From Ustulina deusta (lineage: Eukaryota > Ascomycota > Sordariomycetes > Xylariales > Xylariaceae): a DNA stretch of 64,000 nucleotides. Positions 23,521 through 34,431 of the stretch are shown here, one piece after another (within the stretch, counting starts at the first letter, position 1; every line of letters begins with the position of its first letter). The notes below the pieces were generated by a model. That model saw nothing but the letters and a program-made list of their open reading frames with translations, was not told the DNA's origin and searched no databases. Position numbers and translations under genes: made by a program. The stretch is from NCBI GenBank assembly GCA_023159155.1, contig JAJNNX010000003.1, positions 124,001 to 188,000 on the forward strand, in the 5' to 3' direction.

Positions 23521-24118
23521 CTAGCCGTAGATCTTCTGCTTTTTGGCAGCAGAATCTTTCTTCACTGTGGCTTCATCATCATCGCCCTCCTCCTCCTCTC
23601 GCTCGCGCTTCTGGGGAGCTCGCTTCTGGCGCTTCGCTCGACGGGCTGGAGTCGGGGCAGCAGCGTCGTCGCCATTTCCGAGTGCCTGAGAGTATTGGTT
23701 CTGGAAGTTCTTCAGCAGGAATTTGGACCATCGCTGGCTGTCAGGTTACTCCAGTTAGCATACCCGACATGTGCGGTCGAGGCCGTAATACGATGTATTT
23801 ACCTGATGCCGGTCCACTGCAACAATGCGAGTTAGTCATCAGCATTCTGCGCGTGACAATACGGGGGCGCTTTCGGAAGCGTGGAGAGTTTCTAAGACAA
23901 GGTTCACTCCCGAAAGGGTGCTTTCACACTCGAGAAATCGCGAGAACAAGAAGGAAATAACGCCAGGAATCACTTACGGTAGCATCATTGTGCCCCATCT
24001 CTCTCATTAGCTTCTCGGCTTTCACCCAAGTCTCTTTGGAAATGGGATTGGCTCCGTGCTCTGCCATACGCATGGCTAGGAGCAGGTCGCGCTCCGCCTT
24101 ATCGTCCCACTTAGGCAT
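23521..24118 (-). CDS. Small Myb/SANT-like basic protein with a 14-nt exon (123 aa)
   Basis: Exons are 24118-23978, 23816-23803 and 23737-23521. The middle exon is only 14 nt and supplies the residues between NDAT and SQRWSKF, giving a continuous GISQRWSK element. The N-terminal 60 residues (KAERDLLLAMRMAEHG, ETWVKAEKLMREMG) look like a helical Myb/SANT-type domain found in small fungal proteins. The C-terminal half is disordered with basic clusters (RRAKRQKR, KKQK) that could be nuclear localisation signals, separated by an acidic run. A DNA- or chromatin-binding role is inference only. The gene is convergent with the phosphodiesterase gene upstream. Confidence 0.8.
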
Positions 24119-25739
24119 CGTCGTAGTAGTTAGGTATAGCCTGGTTGTGCTTTGGGTCAAGGTTTGTCTGCGGTGGCGTAGGGATGGCCTGCAGTGACGA
24201 ACGTGTCAGGTACCAGGAAAGGTGCAATCAACGCAGGAGGGAGCTTGGGTTCGCGGCACAAAACACGATGGGGGAAGGAAGCTACACCGGAGATGTCGAG
24301 AACCCATGGATGGGTGCTGAATCGACTCGCTTCGTGAAGGTACGTACTAAACAGCACAAACGGGAGATGGCAGCAGAGGAACACGACTTACCGAGGTGAT
24401 GCGGAGTTGTGGGAATAAGGATCAAGGTGCGAGGCGATGGAGCGGTGCTGTTGCTTCTGGAATAGGAACAACTCGAAGACGAGAGAGGGGTGTTGTTTTG
24501 CAAGCAACTGGAAGAGTGGCGGGGTAATCAAGATGGTAGGCAGGCAGGCAGGTAGATAGGTAGGTCGTAGGTAAGTAGATACCTACTGCGATTGCTGTGA
24601 TGAAGATGCGGTTGACGCAGTCAGTTATTGGTCGCCAAGGGGAGGACGAGGGTGCATGTATATCTGTGGCTTTGAGTTGGCACGGCTCTGGCTGCAACAT
24701 AGAGGAGTCAGTGTTGCAGGAGCACATACTATTTATTGATAAACTCGGTTGAGATGTAATGCGGTGCACGAGTACTGGACCAAGAGCAGAGAGGTGCACG
24801 TCGAAGGAGGAGAAGGGAAGTGTTGCCCGTCAGATTGTTTGTAGGCCAGCATCAGATGTCACTGGATAACTCTCTTCCGAGCTGTTGCATAGCAACGTGC
24901 CTCTCTTCGATAATCGCGTACGTGCAATGGTTACTCAGAGCCGCTTCCTCTGGTTGCATCAACAACGGCAGTGGGCGTCCCGCGAAGAAAGGCGATGGAT
25001 GATAGTACTGAGGTACTAGGGGGGTTCGCAGACAGGCCGCAGATAGCACAACGAGGGTATTGACCGAGGCTACCTCTGGGAAGTGTCAGGCTGGGGCTTC
25101 CGCCTAGGCGTTATATCCCATTCTATTACCTTCCAGAAACACCTAAATGCAGAGCAGAGAGATCTTGGGCCTACCAGGTTGACGAAGCGTTAGTGTGAAG
25201 GAGGGTGTTTAAGTGAAAGTGATGGATGAGATGTGGACTATCACGCTGCTCCGCTTGTGGAGGAAGGAAGTAGAATGTATATAATCGAGGGCGAGCCACT
25301 TGAAGGCCAAACGTGCAAATACTATTTGGTAGTATTTACCTATGTATGTTTCAATGTTATGGTTTTCTTAGATGATGCCACAGTACATGAATAATAGCTG
25401 CAGATTGCCAAGTGTTCAGCTTGACTACACTCTACTTTTGTAAAGTTGCCGTATAGTACCGCAGTTCTGTTCGTGTTAGATAAGGCGGGTGTGTTGGGAG
25501 GTCCAAGGGCAAAGGGGAGGGAGCAATGATAGGTCATATCAAACCCAGCCGATTTTTCTTCGGGGAAACAGGCTGTAAGAAAGGGGGAAAGACCCGGTTG
25601 GTTCCAACCTGTGTGCGCAGGTATATTGACAGAAGCGTGTAGTAAAACGGAAAGCATACAAACCATTCCATTCCATTCCGCTACTACGCTTATATAGGTA
25701 AATAGGGCAGGCAAACTTTATGCCATACAAGGCGGGACG
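24119..25739. other. Gene-poor region, simple repeats
   Basis: No gene is supported. The sequence includes GGCAGGCAGGCAGGTAGATAGG near 24538-24560 and a CATTC-type repeat near 25667-25680. Open frames up to 125 codons occur on the minus strand but have low-complexity or shadow-like products. Confidence 0.4.
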
Positions 25740-27200
25740 TCCTATACCTTATAGAATAAATATTATTACTTGATTTATGCCACTCTCAACTGTTCAGGAA
25801 ACAATGAATCATTAGGCAGAACGTACTACAGCACATTATATAATATAACTACGCCCTTCCAATAAATTCTTAGCAGTATCCTTGCAAGTAAAGACTTATT
25901 AGTTAAGTCTTAGTTCCCTCTTCCTATCCTTTTGTTCTATTACATTCCTCTCTGCTCTATTCTCTCGGCCCCTTTGTTTCTTTTAGTGTAATATATATAT
26001 ATTAAATTGGCGCTAGGTTAATCTACACTTAGCCATAATCACAAAAAGCACATGGGAAAATGTGATACTTTTCCTAATACAAAATATATACTAGGTATAA
26101 CACAAGCAAAACCATTACGTTTTCAGAATATACATTGAAATCTATATCGATTTGACCAGAAACAGGAATTACTAGCTATATATATTCCACATAGAATAGC
26201 GGTGTTGGACTACGCAAGAAAATATATAATATACAACTTTTGTCTTAATCTCATCATCGACCTAAGTCGCCTACCACTCGCTGCTTTCCGAACCTGTTCG
26301 CATATGCTTTACTTTAGAAGTTGCGCCCATCATCTTTGCGCATTGCAAACCCCGCATTCATTTATTATTAGGAAAAGTCGTATTTCTTCAATCATTTCCC
26401 CCAATGCGCTGATCAAAAATAGATACTCACTACGCACCCACAACACATCTTTCGTAGTCATAAAGTAGTAATATCCTACAGGTCTTAGCACGTGATGCTT
26501 CATCATGTTAGTAGTGGACATTAGAACAACGAAAACAACAATGTGGATAGAGACAACTCGTCAACATAATGCTTTCAGAACCGGCACGTAACAATAATAG
26601 CCATTATTTATACCTATCAAAAGTAAAAAGAGTAGTTCACCTCATCACTTTCTGGATCATAGTATTTAAACCAAAGAACTAAACCTATCAGTAAATAATC
26701 CAGATCCAGGAAGACAGAAACAACGTTGCCCTCAAACTCCGCCCACTCATTAACCAGAGATCCGTCACCGAAACTAAGGCTGTAGTTCACAATCCAACAA
26801 AGGTCGAATATCAACATATAGCTTCCTAGCTTTTAGGAATACTTAGTGTCAACATACCACTCCTCTATGGCGAAGAAGACTGGGCTTTTTATACGACTCC
26901 AGGAAGAAGTACTTCGAACCACTCAGACCATCCTCACATAGGGGCTCTTAACATCGCAAAACTATACGCCAACTGTCTATGAAGGCAGCTACCTAATGGC
27001 ACGTAATTCCCAGGACTTCCTCAACTGGGATAATAACGTTTGGTCTTCAACAGACAGCTTCCATTACCTAATAACCAACCCAGAGCTGTATATCGAGTTA
27101 TCGATAATTAATCCAGAAAAGGGAGAATTTCCCTCGTTCAGTAGGTCTTCTGGCATTGTTCATAGCATCCAGGTTTTTAATTACTATAAGAAGGAAAAGA
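25740..27200. repeat. AT-rich block, possible RIP-mutated or relic DNA
   Basis: Base composition shifts clearly toward A+T, with many TA steps and runs such as TATATATATATTAAATT (25990-26006), compared with the flanks. It contains three protein-like but broken or isolated frames (see the separate entries). AT islands of this kind in filamentous fungi commonly come from repeat-induced point mutation of transposons, but I recognise no transposase or reverse transcriptase here. Confidence 0.5.
26330..26817 (-). pseudogene. AT-rich unknown ORF pair, possibly one spliced gene
   Basis: Two minus-strand frames, 26817-26617 and 26521-26330, have protein-like composition. The first is hydrophobic and acidic (for example LLIFDLCWIVNYSLSF without the leading Met, then LDLDYLLIGLVLWF) and could hold one or two membrane helices. 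The second includes LFLISALGEMIEEIRLFL. A CTAAC branch point and a TGTAG acceptor precede the second frame near 26480-26510, so they could be exons of one gene, but no clean donor was found. No family is recognised. Confidence 0.2.
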
Positions 27201-27262
27201 TTTCACAAAAGACGGGGGACGTATCGTGTTGCACTCCTTATAACATGACTCCCAGCGAGTGA
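26867..27262 (+). pseudogene. Unknown ORF interrupted by one TAG
   Basis: From the ATG at 26867 the frame reads protein-like sequence for 24 codons and meets TAG at 26939. It then continues in the same frame to the TGA ending at 27262. The part after the stop, starting at an ATG at 26996, has plausible composition (ARNSQDFLNWDNNVW, FHYLITNPELYIEL). The stop could be a CAG-to-TAG change, the type of C-to-T mutation expected from RIP, or the stop could be spliced out. I recognise no family. Confidence 0.25.
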
Positions 27263-27839
27263 CCATACGCTCCGGGCCGCCAAGTGTCGTAGAAACCCAC
27301 CTTTCCTCGTACCAAACCACGTCCCTGTAGGTCGAAAAGATGTCGTCAAGTCTATGCCATTCTATCTTGCCGACATAGCCGTTCCCGTCCTCTGGGATAG
27401 GTTTAATATCTTCATTCACTGGTCCAGTCCGTTGTTGTGCGGCTATCGTCTGGATAGCTATTATCTAGAGGTTAACCTCTGGATCGAGGATTCCCTCATT
27501 AAGGGATAGGTTTCCCGCTGGCAGCAATCTAACATCTTGCTGCTGTTCAAGGGCAAAGAAGGACCCCGCTGTTGGCAAGGAAGTACCGCCACAATCTGCC
27601 GGACTCGATGATAACCACAAACAACTTTCTAAGAATCCCAATACATCGGAAAATGTCACGTAACCATCCGGGATCCAACACCAGGGGCTAGGGTGTACAC
27701 CGCACAGGCCTTGGCCCGAGCCGTGTAAATTACTCATATGTAGTAGGTAGTTCGGATATAACTTCCCCCATTGTGCAACAACAAGAATCAATACTGGAGC
27801 CACCAGCAGTTCGAACTGTAACAGAGGGATATGCAGCAT
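27177..27839 (-). CDS. Unrecognised minus-strand ORFs, possibly two exons
   Basis: A frame with an ATG at 27839 stays open to 27465 (124 codons) and begins with a hydrophobic stretch that could be a signal anchor. A second frame reads protein-like residues (PEDGNGYVGKIEWHRLDD, YEERWVSTTL) from just after a possible acceptor (CCTCTAG, near 27464) down to 27177. The two could belong together through an intron whose donor I could not place. Function unknown; the sequence may be decayed. Confidence 0.2.
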
Positions 27840-29661
27840 TGGACGGCTCAGATGCGGTCTGGGCCAAACGGGTCCCCGTTCCTGTCAGGGGCTAGAGTCG
27901 CAGGGGGTTAGAAGCTACCCCCGTGGACTTGTACTACCTAAGGCATTGGTGGGATATAGGTAGCTATATAAAGGTCTGATTCTTCCCCCAAATACTGGGA
28001 GAGGACCCAGGAATCAATGGCATTGAGCCCTTACCCATGCACCTCAACCTACCAGTGACCTACCTACCTGTTAACCCACCTTCACCCTGCGGCCACCACT
28101 CCTGACAGTCCCCGTCGCAGTGGAGGGCCATGAGGAAACGGCAGGGTTCTCAAAAGGCACTTTCTACCTATTCAATATATATACAATCTTTTATGACTAA
28201 AGTGTGATTTAGAACCGAACTATTCTCGCGGCGCATTTGCCTGTGAGACCGGTGACCGCCACATATGTTGTTTCGAACAGATTGATGTATTGACTGCATA
28301 TTCTGTAGGATCGCTTTCCCTTTGGGTTGGCGGCAGGAAATGTGCCCCCTAAGCATAACGTACAGTATGGGAATATGGAGGGTGGTGTGTAACCCGGAAA
28401 TGTCAAGATTTAGCTTGGCGGCGGCGGCTCTGCATCTTACCATAAGCGACAAGCCCGGGACCAAACTCAGCGCCTTCGTTGTCCAATCGTGTGGGACAGT
28501 ATCAAATGGGGCTGTTTTGATGGAACCGAAGGCGTCCTGACCTAACGAAATAGGGAGGCAGCATACGCCGCCTCACAGAGCCTTGTAAGCTGTAGTCATG
28601 CGCGACATCGCGCCGCTTGTAGTGTGAGTAGGCCTTCCGTGTTTGGTATTTTCGTGGAACCGCGTGATGCGGTGCTATCTAGGTATGTACAAACTCGAGG
28701 TAGGCTGAGATCAATCCCTCCCACGCAGCAACTCCATGGTGCTCGAGCTGGCGCCTCTCTTAACAGGCAGGTATTAATACACGACATACCATTCCTTGAC
28801 AAGTCAATTCCGCCTTCACGCATGAGGGCGGAGAAAGGGCTTGGAGTGGTAGAAGTGCAATTGTCACTGTGACTTTGCACTTTCGTTTCGAAGAAGGCCG
28901 TTTTGAATTGCCCTTGCCCGGCTCTGGCGATCCATACGAGAGCGCCTTCGACGTCGTGGCTTATTTAGCCCCATGCATGCGACTATAATCTCAATCGTGT
29001 CGCGTCGGAAAACCTGAGGAGAGGCTCAGGATATGGTATAATCTTGGTAGGATCGGCGATCCCGTTGGCTGAAATGTACCCATCTGAAGCGGCCGCATTC
29101 TAACGGCTATCCGCAGGACTCTCGTTGGCCCCCAGATCGTTACAGGGGTCTCTGGTACATTCACTCATATCCAATCTTTGGTACATGGCGGTCAGCACTT
29201 GGGGCGCCGAATAGGATATCAGACGGTATCGACTGATAGTGCAACCCAGTTGCGAGTCTGCCTTGCCAGTGTTCTCCGCTCCCTCGTGATTTCGGGGGCT
29301 GATGCTGCGTCTAATGGGACGCCAGATTATCCCCTCACGTGGCTTTGTCATTCAGTCTGATCTTAAAGTTCTAAGCCCAGGTTACTAATAAAAAAAATTT
29401 ACTCTGATGGATGACTGAATTTGCGATTGACAGCCGTGAAATCCCGCGTGAAATCTCACCAGAGCAAGTGGCACTCACAATGGCTGCATGAATCTACCAG
29501 GTTGATGATACACTATTTATATCTCTTGCTGTGGCTTAATACTTGGTGTTTAAAATCGACAGTCCATCTTCACCCTCAATCCCTGAAGCGAATATCTACG
29601 ATGCCTAGCGTCGTGAATTCGACACCGAACGTGATGTCCATGTAGTATATCAGTACCCCCT
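27840..29661. other. 1.8-kb intergenic region
   Basis: No gene is supported. Several frames of 60-100 codons on both strands overlap one another and none shows a domain or clean splice continuity. AT content rises locally near 29385-29410 with an A-rich run. Confidence 0.4.
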
Positions 29662-30082
29662 CTATGAAAGAGATGTCTGGGGTCTGATGATATAGCCATT
29701 GTTCAACACCCCGGTCCTGCGCAGAAGTCTTCCCCAAACTCCAAGTTTGCTCAATTGTAGCCCCGCGATGAAGATGGCGTCCTTGGGAGGTCGGTCTGTT
29801 CCTATTGCGATGGCACGGTCTGCCTTTTCATTCAGGAACAAGTCCCAACTATCGGCACGTGTTCTGGGAGGACCGAGTTGGAATGACCAGTAGTCCTCGT
29901 AATCTAGCAAAAATATCATTGTCGGCAATGGCTACTTGTCGTTGTTGGGATCTTGGCCACTTACTTTCTCTGATTTTCTCATTCGTCTTGATGGTATAAG
30001 AATCAAACGTGGTGTCGTAGACCAACGCCCGCTGTTTCAAGCAACACAGATGTGCTTTTTTAGACTGACTACGAGGAGCCAT
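29662..30082 (-). CDS. Small unknown protein (119 aa, two exons)
   Basis: Exons are 30082-29965 and 29903-29662. The 61-bp intron has a perfect GTAAGT donor and a TTTTTGCTAG acceptor, and the join restores a single frame of 119 residues. The N-terminus is basic (MAPRSQSKKAHLCC). The second exon is moderately charged with a YEDYWSFQLGPP segment, and the C-terminal 40 residues are amphipathic. There is no signal peptide, membrane helix or recognised domain. The frame and splice quality argue for a real gene even though the neighbourhood is gene-poor. It may be lineage-specific. Confidence 0.45.
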
Positions 30083-30893
30083 GGGTGGAGTTTTCGGATT
30101 GATCTTGTGAATTCCGCAGTGATGGAAGAACTCTCATGTGCTAGGTATGTGTTAATATGGAAGAGACCCAATGGGTCACTATATATTGGCCCGACATCCC
30201 ATGCGAGCTCATAAGGTTGACTTGGGGATGTGGCATTTGACCCCGAAATCAGAAGGTCTCAGGTAGCGCAAACGGACTCTAATCAATCCATGCATCCCCT
30301 CTGTCACACCTATAATCTTTCCGACCGTGATGGTGGTGTGGACCCGACTCCCTATGTTTGACTCCCTTTACTATAATTGGACCTTGCCATACCGGTAGCC
30401 CCTTTCACGCCACCTACTGCTGCACTGAGTATTCTTTTTCCGGTCGCCAGCTTCTCAATAGAAGCGCCCGTACGTCTCAGCAGCAGAGCCTGCATAATCG
30501 GCCGTTGAGAAAGGTGTAGACGGACTGATGACACTGCATCTCTGCATGGGACTTTAGACTATTGCTTACATGCTCAATTCGGTGAAGAAGTTGCCTCAAT
30601 CCTCAAGCCCCTATGCAGCCCTTAGCTGGCTTATTCCTAACTGCTCCCTTGTGCTTTGAAGTTGGAAAGCTGATATCGGCGAAACACACTCATGGCGAGG
30701 CTCTCCCATAGATGGCAGGATGTACAAATATATATAACTCAGCCTGGGCGGGCAAATATTGGCAACTTGGAAACTCTGCACTTTGCCAACAGCCTTTCGT
30801 TTAGGCGTCATAGTGTTTGTCGAGGGCAGGTAGCCTGACACAGCTTTATTCAACTTCCCGTCGAGTGGTATTTGCCTAATCCCTGGAGCCGAA
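30083..30893. other. Intergenic upstream of patatin gene
   Basis: Only short overlapping frames are seen. This spacer separates two divergently oriented genes and probably contains both promoters. No repeats of note. Confidence 0.4.
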
Positions 30894-32612
30894 ATGGCTG
30901 GCCCACCGGACCTTCACATTGCCGCAACCCATGACGCGCCTGGGCCGTGGTCCCAAAAGATTGCCCTGAGTTTTGGTTCGTGAATCCTCATTGTCTGATT
31001 GCCTCTTGAGTTAAACGATGATCCAGATGGAGGAGGCGTGAGAGGATTCTGGAGCCTTCTAGTTCTTCAGCATTTAATGCGAGTAATCCGAGGTTTCGAA
31101 ACGGCCGAGGATGGGACGACTAGATCCAGCTTTCACCCGTGCGAGAAACCTAATGATGTTTCTCATTTATCGAATTTGAATAATCTAGATAATCCGACAG
31201 AGTACACCCCCTTCCTGCCGTGTCATTACTTTGACTACATAGGGGGAACGTCAACTGGAGCGTGAGTGAATCGCCTGAATTCGACTGTAGAGAATTGAGC
31301 TGAAATCCACCCCAGGTTAATTGCCATTCTTCTGAGCGTATTTCGTATGACTGTGGAAGATTGTCTGAAAGAGTACGAGACAATGGCGGGAACCATTTTC
31401 GAAAACCCAAGAATGTTCCATAAAATGAATACTTTGGTGGGACGGAATAAATATTCAACGAAATATTTACAAAAGGCTATCAACGAAGTCATCGAGAGAA
31501 GAGCTCAAGTTCGAGTTGGGGATGACAGAGAACCAGTGTTTCAAACAGAAATTGACACTTGTCGAGGGTATGTTGAAGCTCCTTGCATATACTTCGGCAA
31601 CAAGTCTTATTATTAATTACTTACTAGAGTTGTTCTGGCGACTCGGTTGCACGACCAACCGGTTATCACCAAACGTTTCATGTTTAGGTCTTATACTCCC
31701 TACGATGACTGGAAACGTGAGAGGGCCCAGAGCAGTGTAAACCTCTACCTGAGGAATCCGAATGAAGGAATGAGAGTCTTGCTTCTGAAAGTCGCGCTTG
31801 CTGGGACTGCAGCGCCTTTCTACTTCGGCCATTATCAAACTTTCCTTTCCACATCTCAAGCAGAAGCGGCGACGCGCGTTGCAACCAGGAATGGAACCAA
31901 TCTTTCCAGGGCCGCAACCGGCTGGATGAGAAGGGAAAATCATTTACCCGAAGGTAAAAGCGCGTATAAATTTGAGGACGCCGGTTTCAGCACAGCAAAC
32001 AATCCTTGTTTGGAATTAAAAAGAGAAATCCAATATCACCATGGAGAAAATACGCCAGTCCTTGTAAGCATCGGCACAGCGCGGCCGAAGGAGGAGTTTG
32101 TGGGCGAGAGCGCCGCAGCACTCATCAAGAGGGGTCTTCATCAACTCGGAAACCCCGAGGAGGTTCATGAGACGCTAGAATCAGATAGGTACAACGGGAA
32201 CTATTCCTACTACCGACTCAACGATGAGGACGGGATCAGGATCGAAATGGATGAATGGAAGCCAAAGAAAGTTGGGACTGAAACGATAGCGAGGATGAGA
32301 ACCGAATTCCAGCGCTGGCTCCAGAAAGACGGAGTTGAGGATAAGTTCAGGGAATGTGCGGAACATCTGGTTCGACTGCGACGAGTCCGAATGACAACGC
32401 CTCGATGGGAGCGATTTGCGCTGGGGCAATACTTTGTTTGTCAGGTGCGAAACTGTCCTAAGGATCGAGATAATCAGTGGTTAGACAGGGCGGACTTTGA
32501 AAACCACCTGAGACGAGAGCACAGAGTGGAAGACTATGAAGGAAAGCTGGACGAGGCTCTGAACACCTGCCGACGGCTATGGAGATACCGACAACGAGCA
32601 GCTTCCTCGTAG
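30894..32612 (+). CDS. Patatin-like phospholipase with C-terminal C2H2-like motif (517 aa, 4 exons)
   Basis: Exons are 30894-30975, 31027-31261, 31316-31567 and 31628-32612; all joins are in phase. The first intron splits the oxyanion-hole motif, so SF of exon 1 meets DGGGVRG of exon 2. The nucleophile elbow is GGTSTGA (GxSxG), completed across the second intron. The catalytic Asp lies in EDAGFSTANNP. These are the Ser-Asp dyad elements of patatin acyl hydrolases, which cleave phospholipid and galactolipid acyl chains. The last 60 residues contain FVCQVRNCPKD and FENHLRREHR, a C-x4-C/H-x4-H arrangement resembling a C2H2 finger. No signal peptide is present, so it is probably cytosolic. Fungal patatins also occur fused to NLR modules; no NACHT or repeat domain is encoded downstream here. 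Confidence 0.9.
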
Positions 32613-33340
32613 ATGAAATGCAGAAACATGTAGTTCGGGGGTTCATACGGGCTTAATAAGTAGAAGTCAACTGCTGTACTTGTTTGTGTGTCGACCAGGA
32701 GAGCAGGACTTCAGGAGTTATGCCGTCGAGCTTGGCTGGATTGGTATGCTGTCAGCATGACGGGCTAAGCTACATGCGAGGAACCTGCATAGGCATAGAT
32801 TTGTATACTACATAGGCACTGTCCAATTAAACTGGTGCAGTTCAGGGCGAATCCAGCCTCCCAAGCCAGAGTGGCGCAGCTGATGATGTCCCAACCACAG
32901 CATATTCTTCCACGTCACCTTCGGCTAATCTATTTCGCCATCCGGACATTTTCTACATCTTACCAACCTGCGTGGCAAGGGTCAATATGCAACCTGTACA
33001 ATCACCACCCACTCGCGTCTGAGGCTTTGGCCACGACAGTCGACTACCAGTGTATGCAATCCCGCCCTACACCACTTCGCTGGCTGCGGAACGGCATTGT
33101 TACAATAACATGACTGTTTCATACATTAGGTGGCTGACCTCGCATAATTGCCTATAGTGCCAGGCAACCTCCCCTTCTACTTCTGAGACAGCTTTCACAA
33201 AGAAACGGTCTATAAAACTCTCTGCCTTGCGGGGGTCATGGCAAGACTTAGATGGCATATATCTAACCACAATGGATTGCTATCTTCACTGCAGCATCAG
33301 GAACCGAAATATTAGCTCGCCCATGATATAAGATATTGCT
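32613..33340. other. Intergenic between patatin and membrane-protein genes
   Basis: No gene is supported. The only notable frame, 92 codons at 32835-33113, lacks protein-like features. Confidence 0.4.
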
Positions 33341-34431
33341 ATGAGCATCTACGCGATGTTTAAAGTGAGCTAACTGTTTAGAATGTGTGGTAGATCGCCT
33401 AGGCTAACTCGCATCGATAGTCTGTTTCCGTACTGGTTGGGGTGAATTTGGGGTATACTTTGATGAATCTTCTGACTCTCCCCTACTATCGATTCTTTCG
33501 TCAGAACACTCTCATACCTATCAAGTCCATTGTAAAATCCTATGAGCAGAGCAGGGAGAGCGACGATACTCATCGAATGTTTGCTGCTTGGCAAGATCGA
33601 AAGCTGATCGAGTTACATTTCGTTCAAGTTGCGGTAAGGGACACCCCTATCTTTTCATTTACCATTTCCCATTGTTCTGTTCCCTATTAGATAATAACAT
33701 GTGCCAGGCAACGCTTCTCTCCGGCGCTGTAATCGGTTGTTTCTCATGGGCTGCAAGGGAGAAGGAACACTGGGTATGTCCTCACGATGTTTTGCATGCT
33801 CCCTAGAAACAGTACTTAATGTTATGGTTAACTACCAATGAAATCGACTATACAACGAATACCCACAGCGTGGCTAACTTGCGAATGGAATAGCTTGGAC
33901 CGGCCTCCTGGTATTGCAGTTTAATCCTGTCCCTGTTTGCTATTCTCCTTTCCTCCGCCGAAGCCTTCATTTTCAGCACCATAAATTCACCAGCACATTC
34001 TGTTCCACTGCGCGATAGGATGTCCATGATTTGCGAAATGCGAGGTACTATCCGCGATTCTGTACCCGCCGGAGATAGAGAAAAGGGCAAGCTGCCAAGG
34101 CCGCGGACTGAGCGAGCGAGCATCCGGTGGAATATGGTTTTCACATGGCAGGCGCCCATGATGCTTTTAGCCTACTCCGTCATAGCATTTCTCATGGGTG
34201 TCACCATTTACATCACGACGCCGTTATATACAGACGATACATCTCTGGGTGGGAAATCAGTGAGTAATTACATGAGCCAAGGGTAAACTTGTCTGAAGCT
34301 GACAATATTAGGCCGCGATCTTCTATCTTGTTGGGTTGTTCACTGGGGGAGCAGTGTTTGTGTGGTGTTCTTACTGGGCCTACAAATTCGTGGATCTTGA
34401 TAGGCCATTAGAAGCTCCTCCGCCTATGTAG
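33341..34431 (+). CDS. Unknown multi-pass membrane protein (262 aa, 5 exons)
   Basis: Exons are 33341-33364, 33421-33633, 33708-33773, 33894-34259 and 34312-34431. All joins are phase 0. The first intron has a GGCTAAC branch point 17 nt before its acceptor, supporting the tiny 8-codon first exon. If it is wrong, the protein starts at 33463. Five hydrophobic segments are visible: around VLVGVNLGYTL, ATLLSGAVIGC, SLILSLFAILL, MLLAYSVIAFLMGVTIYI and IFYLVGLFTGGAVFVW. A charged loop (REKGKLPRPRTERAS) separates the third from the fourth, and the C-terminus is short and Pro-rich. I recognise no transporter or enzyme family. The gene follows the patatin gene in the same direction, about 730 bp downstream. 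Confidence 0.65.
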
